Below, piece by piece: positions 6,587 to 9,547 of a stretch of DNA of 9,547 nt (position 1 is the stretch's first letter; the number at the start of each line of letters is the position of its first letter). Source of the stretch: Elusimicrobiota bacterium (GTDB taxonomy: Bacteria; Elusimicrobiota; Elusimicrobia; 2-02-FULL-39-32); the NCBI GenBank assembly GCA_016193115.1, contig JACPSV010000250.1, positions 1 to 9,547 of the forward strand, in the 5' to 3' direction. The notes beneath the pieces are model-generated. The model saw nothing but the letters and a program-made list of their open reading frames with translations. It made no database searches and was not told where the DNA came from. A program made the translations under genes and the position numbers.

Positions 6587-7922
6587 ATCGGGCGCACTCT
6601 TTCATGAAAATCAAATCCACGTCGCCTAAAGGACCGTTTCTCTGTTTGGCCACGATCAGTTTCGCTTTGCGCAAAAGTTCTTCGTCCGGATCCTTTTTGT
6701 ACATCGCTTCCCGATAGATAAAAGCCACCAGATCCGCATCCTGTTCCAAGGCGCCCGACTCTCTCAAGTCCGAAAGCTGCGGTTTACCTTCCCTGCCGCG
6801 CTCTTCCGGAGAACGGTTGAGCTGAGAGAGCGCTAGGATAGGAATGTTCAGATCGCGGGCTAACCCTTTCAAAGAGCGGGATATCTCCGCGATTTCCGTT
6901 TGCCGGCTTTCCGGGTTCCTGCGCGACCCTTGCATCAACTGCAGGTAGTCAATGATGATCAGGGAAAGGGGCGTCCCTTTGGCAGTCAGTTGAGACGCCA
7001 GTCGTCTGGCCGCGGATCGCAAAGTCAGGATCGACATGGCTGAACTGGAATAGTCTAGATAGAGAGGGGACTCGGACAGAAGCTCGGCTTTGCGCGTGAT
7101 CACCGGCCAATCCGCTTTCTTAAAGAAACCTGTCCGCAAACTTTGGAGATGAATCCCCGTCGCCGCGCTCAAGAGACGCAGACCAATCTCTTGCTGACTC
7201 ATTTCCAAAGAAAAAATAGCGACCGGCGTTTTTTTCTTGATAGCGACGTGCAGGGCGATATTTAAGGCAAAAGCTGTTTTCCCCACGCCGGGACGGGCAG
7301 CCAGGATGATCAGGTTGGATCTCTGCAGACCCGCCGTCATGTCATCGAACCGCTTAAATCCGGTAGACACACCCGTTACCGCCTCTTTCTGTTGATGGAG
7401 AAGTTCCAGATTCTCAATCATCTCGTGCAACATCTCGGACACCGGCGCAAGACCGGTTCGATTCTTTTGGTCCGCGATCGCGTAGATCAACCCTTCCGCG
7501 CGGTCCAGCAAGGCGGTGGCGCCCTCATTTTCCTGAAAACATTCGTTCACCGTTTGAGTGGAAGCCCGGATCAGCTCGCGCAGGACAAACTTTTCCTGCA
7601 CAATGGCCGCATAATGGTCAATGTGCGCCGCGGTCGCCACGGTATTAATAATCTGCGCCAGATATTCCGCGCCGCCGATGGAATGAAGCGCCTCTTTTTT
7701 GCGAAGCTCTTCCGCCAACGTAACGGTGTCTACGACCTGATTATTTAAGGAAAGTTGTTTAATCGAGGCAAACACTTTTCGGTGGGTATCGTCATAGAAG
7801 CTGCCTTCTTCCAAAAGTTCCAAAGCCCGTTCCAGAGCTTCTTTATCAATCAACATGGAACCTAAGACAGCCCGTTCCGCCTCAGCGGAATAAGGAGGTA
7901 CTTTATCTAAAAGATTAGCCAT
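6558..7922 (-). CDS. dnaB: Replicative DNA helicase DnaB
   Basis: DnaB is the hexameric 5'-to-3' helicase that unwinds DNA at the replication fork and interacts with primase. The 454-residue product has normal family length. The N-terminal helical domain opens with PPYSAEAERAVLGSML (9-24) and runs to about 150. A linker follows, then the RecA-like motor domain from about 180. Visible motifs are Walker A ARPGVGKT (209-216), the catalytic glutamate in FSLEM (E240), Walker B LIIIDYLQLM (321-330), ALSQLNR (364-370), and AKQRNGPLG (425-433), which carries the expected arginine finger. No intein or insertion interrupts the motor. The ATG at 7922 has GGGA 7 nt upstream. The 3' end overlaps the probable start of alr, an order (dnaB then alr) also known in Escherichia coli. 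Confidence 0.97.
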   Translation of the reverse strand: MANLLDKVPPYSAEAERAVLGSMLIDKEALERALELLEEGSFYDDTHRKVFASIKQLSLNNQVVDTVTLAEELRKKEALHSIGGAEYLAQIINTVATAAHIDHYAAIVQEKFVLRELIRASTQTVNECFQENEGATALLDRAEGLIYAIADQKNRTGLAPVSEMLHEMIENLELLHQQKEAVTGVSTGFKRFDDMTAGLQRSNLIILAARPGVGKTAFALNIALHVAIKKKTPVAIFSLEMSQQEIGLRLLSAATGIHLQSLRTGFFKKADWPVITRKAELLSESPLYLDYSSSAMSILTLRSAARRLASQLTAKGTPLSLIIIDYLQLMQGSRRNPESRQTEIAEISRSLKGLARDLNIPILALSQLNRSPEERGREGKPQLSDLRESGALEQDADLVAFIYREAMYKKDPDEELLRKAKLIVAKQRNGPLGDVDLIFMKECARFENFEAEPE

Positions 7923-8001
7923 GACACAGTCCCGAAATCGGCCTACGGGTCAGTTAGAAGGGAATTTTGAGAAGAGACGAAAAGATGACTTAAGAGACTG
8001 T
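7923..8001 (-). other. rplI-dnaB intergenic gap with weak long-range inverted repeat
   Basis: This 79-nt gap is the longest non-coding stretch in the window. On the minus strand, ACAGTCTC right after the rplI stop (7994-8001) can pair with GGGACTGT just before dnaB (7926-7933): 8 bp with one G-U, around a 60-nt loop. The 3' arm contains the GGGA (7930-7933) that is the best candidate dnaB ribosome-binding site, 7 nt from its ATG. There is no U-rich run after a stem, so this is not a terminator. I see no convincing -35/-10 pair. The pairing may be chance. Confidence 0.3.
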
Positions 8002-8451
8002 TTAAGAAGCCTTGGAACGAACGTTCACTTTCAGCAGCGCGTTCACCTGAGGATGCAGCCGGACAGTGACCTGGTACTCTCCCAACGATTTGATAGGCTT
8101 CTCCAGAACAATGCTCTTTTTGTCGAGCGAAATTCCCTTTTCCAAAAGCGATTCTGCGATGGTTTGGCTGGTGATCGAACCAAAGAGGTGTCCTTCGCGT
8201 CCGCCCAACGCTTCCACGTCTACCACGATGGTCTCCAGACGGGCGGCAACTTCTTTAGCGGAACTCAAATCGTGTTCGCCTTTGATCTGGCGGACATGTT
8301 TTTCGGATTCCCACCGCTTCAAATTGGGCGCGGTCGCAATCAAGGCTAGTTTCCGGGGAAGCAGGAAGTTCCGGGCGTACCCGTCCGAGACGACCTTAAC
8401 TTCTCCGGCCAGTCCCACTTTGGACAAATCATCGCACAATATTACTTTCAT
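8002..8451 (-). CDS. rplI: 50S ribosomal protein L9
   Basis: L9 binds 23S rRNA near the L1 stalk and helps maintain reading-frame fidelity. The 149-residue product has the usual bacterial length. The N-terminal domain begins [13 protein letters not shown] and carries the L9 signature [10 protein letters not shown] at residues 24-33. A charged connecting helix follows (about 42-75), then a C-terminal domain with GHLFGSIT at 87-94 and a final [11 protein letters not shown] region (128-138). The start at 8451 forms an ATGA overlap with the rpsR stop. No Shine-Dalgarno is evident, which fits re-initiation by ribosomes that finish rpsR. The reading frame stays open upstream to 8529, but that part lies inside rpsR and does not resemble L9. 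Confidence 0.96.
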   Translation of the reverse strand: MKVILCDDLSKVGLAGEVKVVSDGYARNFLLPRKLALIATAPNLKRWESEKHVRQIKGEHDLSSAKEVAARLETIVVDVEALGGREGHLFGSITSQTIAESLLEKGISLDKKSIVLEKPIKSLGEYQVTVRLHPQVNALLKVNVRSKAS

Positions 8452-8723
8452 ATCACTGAAAATGGAATGAGGGCGATGTTCCTGGCCCGTTTGATTGCCC
8501 GCATCAAACCTCTTTGGTGGTAGGCGCAAACTCCCGTGGAACGGGAAGAGAGCATTTTACCTCTGTCGGAAATAAAATTGCGCAGCAAATTGGCGTTCTT
8601 AAAATCAATATAGTCCATTTTGTCCGCGCAAAACCGGCAAACTTTCCGGCGCGGGAACGGTTTTCTGAACCGGGGCCTGCTTCCGGCAGGACCCCCAAAC
8701 TTTTTGCGAACGGGTTTATACAT
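8448..8723 (-). CDS. rpsR: 30S ribosomal protein S18
   Basis: S18 pairs with S6 on the small-subunit platform. The 91-residue product carries the S18 core from about residue 26 to 88, including [15 protein letters not shown] (27-41), the [11 protein letters not shown] block and [14 protein letters not shown] near the C-terminus. C29, C32, C66 and H69 (KVCRFC and GVCAYHQ) form the CxxC...CxxH pattern of metal-binding, zinc-ribbon S18 proteins. About 25 basic, Gly/Pro-containing residues precede the core, somewhat longer than in minimal S18. No internal Met would give a shorter version. The ATG is 12 nt after the ssb stop, with only a weak AGG about 11 nt upstream. The stop overlaps the rplI start by 4 nt (ATGA), so S18 and L9 are probably translationally coupled. 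Confidence 0.95.
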   Translation of the reverse strand: MYKPVRKKFGGPAGSRPRFRKPFPRRKVCRFCADKMDYIDFKNANLLRNFISDRGKMLSSRSTGVCAYHQRGLMRAIKRARNIALIPFSVI

Positions 8724-8735
8724 TGAGATTAGAAC

Positions 8736-9206
8736 CTAAAATGGGATGCTCTCATCCGCGACGCTTTCTTCTGCGGACACATCGGATCCGTTCGCAGGAG
8801 ACGCCGCGACCGGTTCTGCCGCCTGCTCCGCGCCTTCCGTGCCCGGCTCCGTTTCCATCTTCGCCAGGAACTGAACCGCGCGGCAATCTACTTCCAAAGA
8901 AACTCGTTTCTGTCCCTCTTTGGTCTCCCAAGCTCTGGACCGGAGACGTCCTTCCACGTAAACAGGACTGCCTTTTTTCAGGCGCTCGCTGCAACGTTGG
9001 GCCGTCTCCCGCCAAACTACCACCGGCACAAAAGAGGTGTCATCTTTCCACTCGCCGCTGGCGTCTTTATAGCGACGGTTGATCGCCAGATCCAAACGAC
9101 AGACAGCCTGACCCTTCGTGGTAAATCGCAGTTCCGGATCGCGGGTGAGACGTCCCACCAACCGAACATCATTCAATTGGTGCAACCGAAGTGTCATGGC
9201 GGCCAT
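8736..9206 (-). CDS. ssb: Single-stranded DNA-binding protein
   Basis: SSB coats single-stranded DNA during replication, recombination and repair, and recruits partner enzymes through its acidic C-terminal tip. The 156-residue product has an OB-fold at about residues 10-115, containing LVGRLTRDPELRFT (17-30) and the VVVWRETA segment (63-70). A flexible Ala/Glu/Pro/Ser-rich linker follows (about 117-149), and the protein ends in DESIPF, a close variant of the canonical DDDIPF interaction tip. I chose the ATG at 9206, which follows the rpsF stop by 4 nt. An ATG three codons later (9197) is also possible. An in-frame ATG at 9236 would add a basic ten-residue leader inside rpsF and is less likely. 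No good Shine-Dalgarno sits at normal distance: AGGAG lies 16 nt upstream of 9206. Translation is therefore probably coupled to rpsF. The identity is secure and the exact start is not. Confidence 0.95.
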   Translation of the reverse strand: MAAMTLRLHQLNDVRLVGRLTRDPELRFTTKGQAVCRLDLAINRRYKDASGEWKDDTSFVPVVVWRETAQRCSERLKKGSPVYVEGRLRSRAWETKEGQKRVSLEVDCRAVQFLAKMETEPGTEGAEQAAEPVAASPANGSDVSAEESVADESIPF

Positions 9207-9210
9207 GGTT

Positions 9211-9547
9211 TTAAACCGTTTTCTCCTGCGCCACATTCACCGCCGGAGCGCCTGATGGAGAAGTTCCCTCAGATGCTGTAGGAGCGTCGGACTGGACTCC
9301 CGCGCTGACAGGCGCAGGCGCTGCTGGAACGGGAACTGCTGTTTCTGGCGTCGCTTGAAGAGACGCGCGACTCTTTTCCAGATGGCGCGGATCCAATTTG
9401 ACGGTCAATCCGCGCAAAACGGTGTCGGTTACGCGATAGTGACGGTCCAGCAAAGCGGGCGCTTGCGGCGGGGCCGTAAACAAAACATAGACATAGTAAC
9501 CATCCCGATTCCGCCGGATGGTGTAAGCTAACTTTCGTCTTCCCCAA
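9211..9547 (-). CDS. rpsF: 30S ribosomal protein S6 (5' end outside window)
   Basis: S6 binds 16S rRNA as a heterodimer with S18 in the platform of the small subunit. The visible part is 111 residues and is open to the window edge, so the start codon and roughly the first third of the S6 domain are missing. The first residues read WGRRKLAYTIRRNRDGYYVY, which matches the conserved S6 core (W-G-x-R-x-L-A-Y-x-I, then G-Y-Y). The stretch through DTVLRGLTVKL at visible residues 41-51 matches the last helix and strand of the fold. From about visible residue 62 to the end there is a roughly 50-residue tail rich in Ala, Pro, Ser and Thr and apparently disordered, longer than the core requires. The downstream order ssb-rpsR-rplI supports the call. 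S6:S18 often autoregulates through a leader RNA, but that region is not in this window. Confidence 0.94.
   Translation of the reverse strand, partial: WGRRKLAYTIRRNRDGYYVYVLFTAPPQAPALLDRHYRVTDTVLRGLTVKLDPRHLEKSRASLQATPETAVPVPAAPAPVSAGVQSDAPTASEGTSPSGAPAVNVAQEKTV

Noticed and set aside
8452..8529. Upstream extension of the rplI frame
   Set aside because: It lies inside rpsR. L9 begins canonically at MKVILCDD, and the 4-nt overlap start is typical.
1..9547. CRISPR array, transposon ends, tRNA or rRNA, attachment sites
   Set aside because: I looked for regularly spaced repeats, terminal inverted repeats and tRNA-like or rRNA-like segments and saw none. Nearly all of the sequence is accounted for by coding genes.

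Overview
The window is about 9.5 kb of densely packed bacterial chromosome. All eleven genes lie on the minus strand, so transcription runs from the high-coordinate end to the low one. In that order they encode: ribosomal protein S6 (rpsF, 5' end outside the window), single-stranded DNA-binding protein (ssb), ribosomal protein S18 (rpsR), ribosomal protein L9 (rplI), the replicative helicase DnaB, alanine racemase (alr), a three-gene Mla/MCE-type lipid ABC transporter (permease, ATPase, MCE protein), the recombination ATPase RadA, a membrane-anchored PIN/TRAM protein of the YacL family, and the first ten codons of what is probably ispD. I see no mobile element, CRISPR array, RNA gene or insertion.

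Spacing indicates a single transcription unit or a few overlapping ones. Neighbours overlap by 4 nt three times (rpsR/rplI, radA/PIN-TRAM, PIN-TRAM/ispD) and by about 29 nt once (dnaB/alr). They are otherwise 2-12 nt apart, except for a 79-nt gap between rplI and dnaB. No convincing internal promoter or rho-independent terminator is visible. The promoter and any S6:S18 autoregulatory leader would lie beyond the right edge of the window.

Functionally the block joins three modules. The first is the widespread translation/replication cluster rpsF-ssb-rpsR-rplI-dnaB. The second is an envelope module: alr makes D-alanine for peptidoglycan, and MlaE-MlaF-MlaD form a phospholipid-type transporter. 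The third is radA-yacL-ispD, which resembles the radA-disA-yacL-ispD-ispF order of Bacillus subtilis but has no disA. The MCE protein has an inner-membrane anchor, a long helical stalk and a beta-rich C-terminal domain, which makes a direct bridge to the outer membrane plausible.

The organism is a diderm (MCE transporter plus alanine racemase) but not an ordinary proteobacterium, because it has a YacL-type PIN/TRAM protein next to ispD. Candidatus Omnitrophota or another PVC-adjacent or deltaproteobacteria-like lineage would fit. That placement rests on remembered gene order and protein style and is weakly held. Most of the window is conserved housekeeping DNA. The points most worth a second look are the MCE protein's C-terminal domain, the disA-less radA-yacL-ispD order, and the start of alr.
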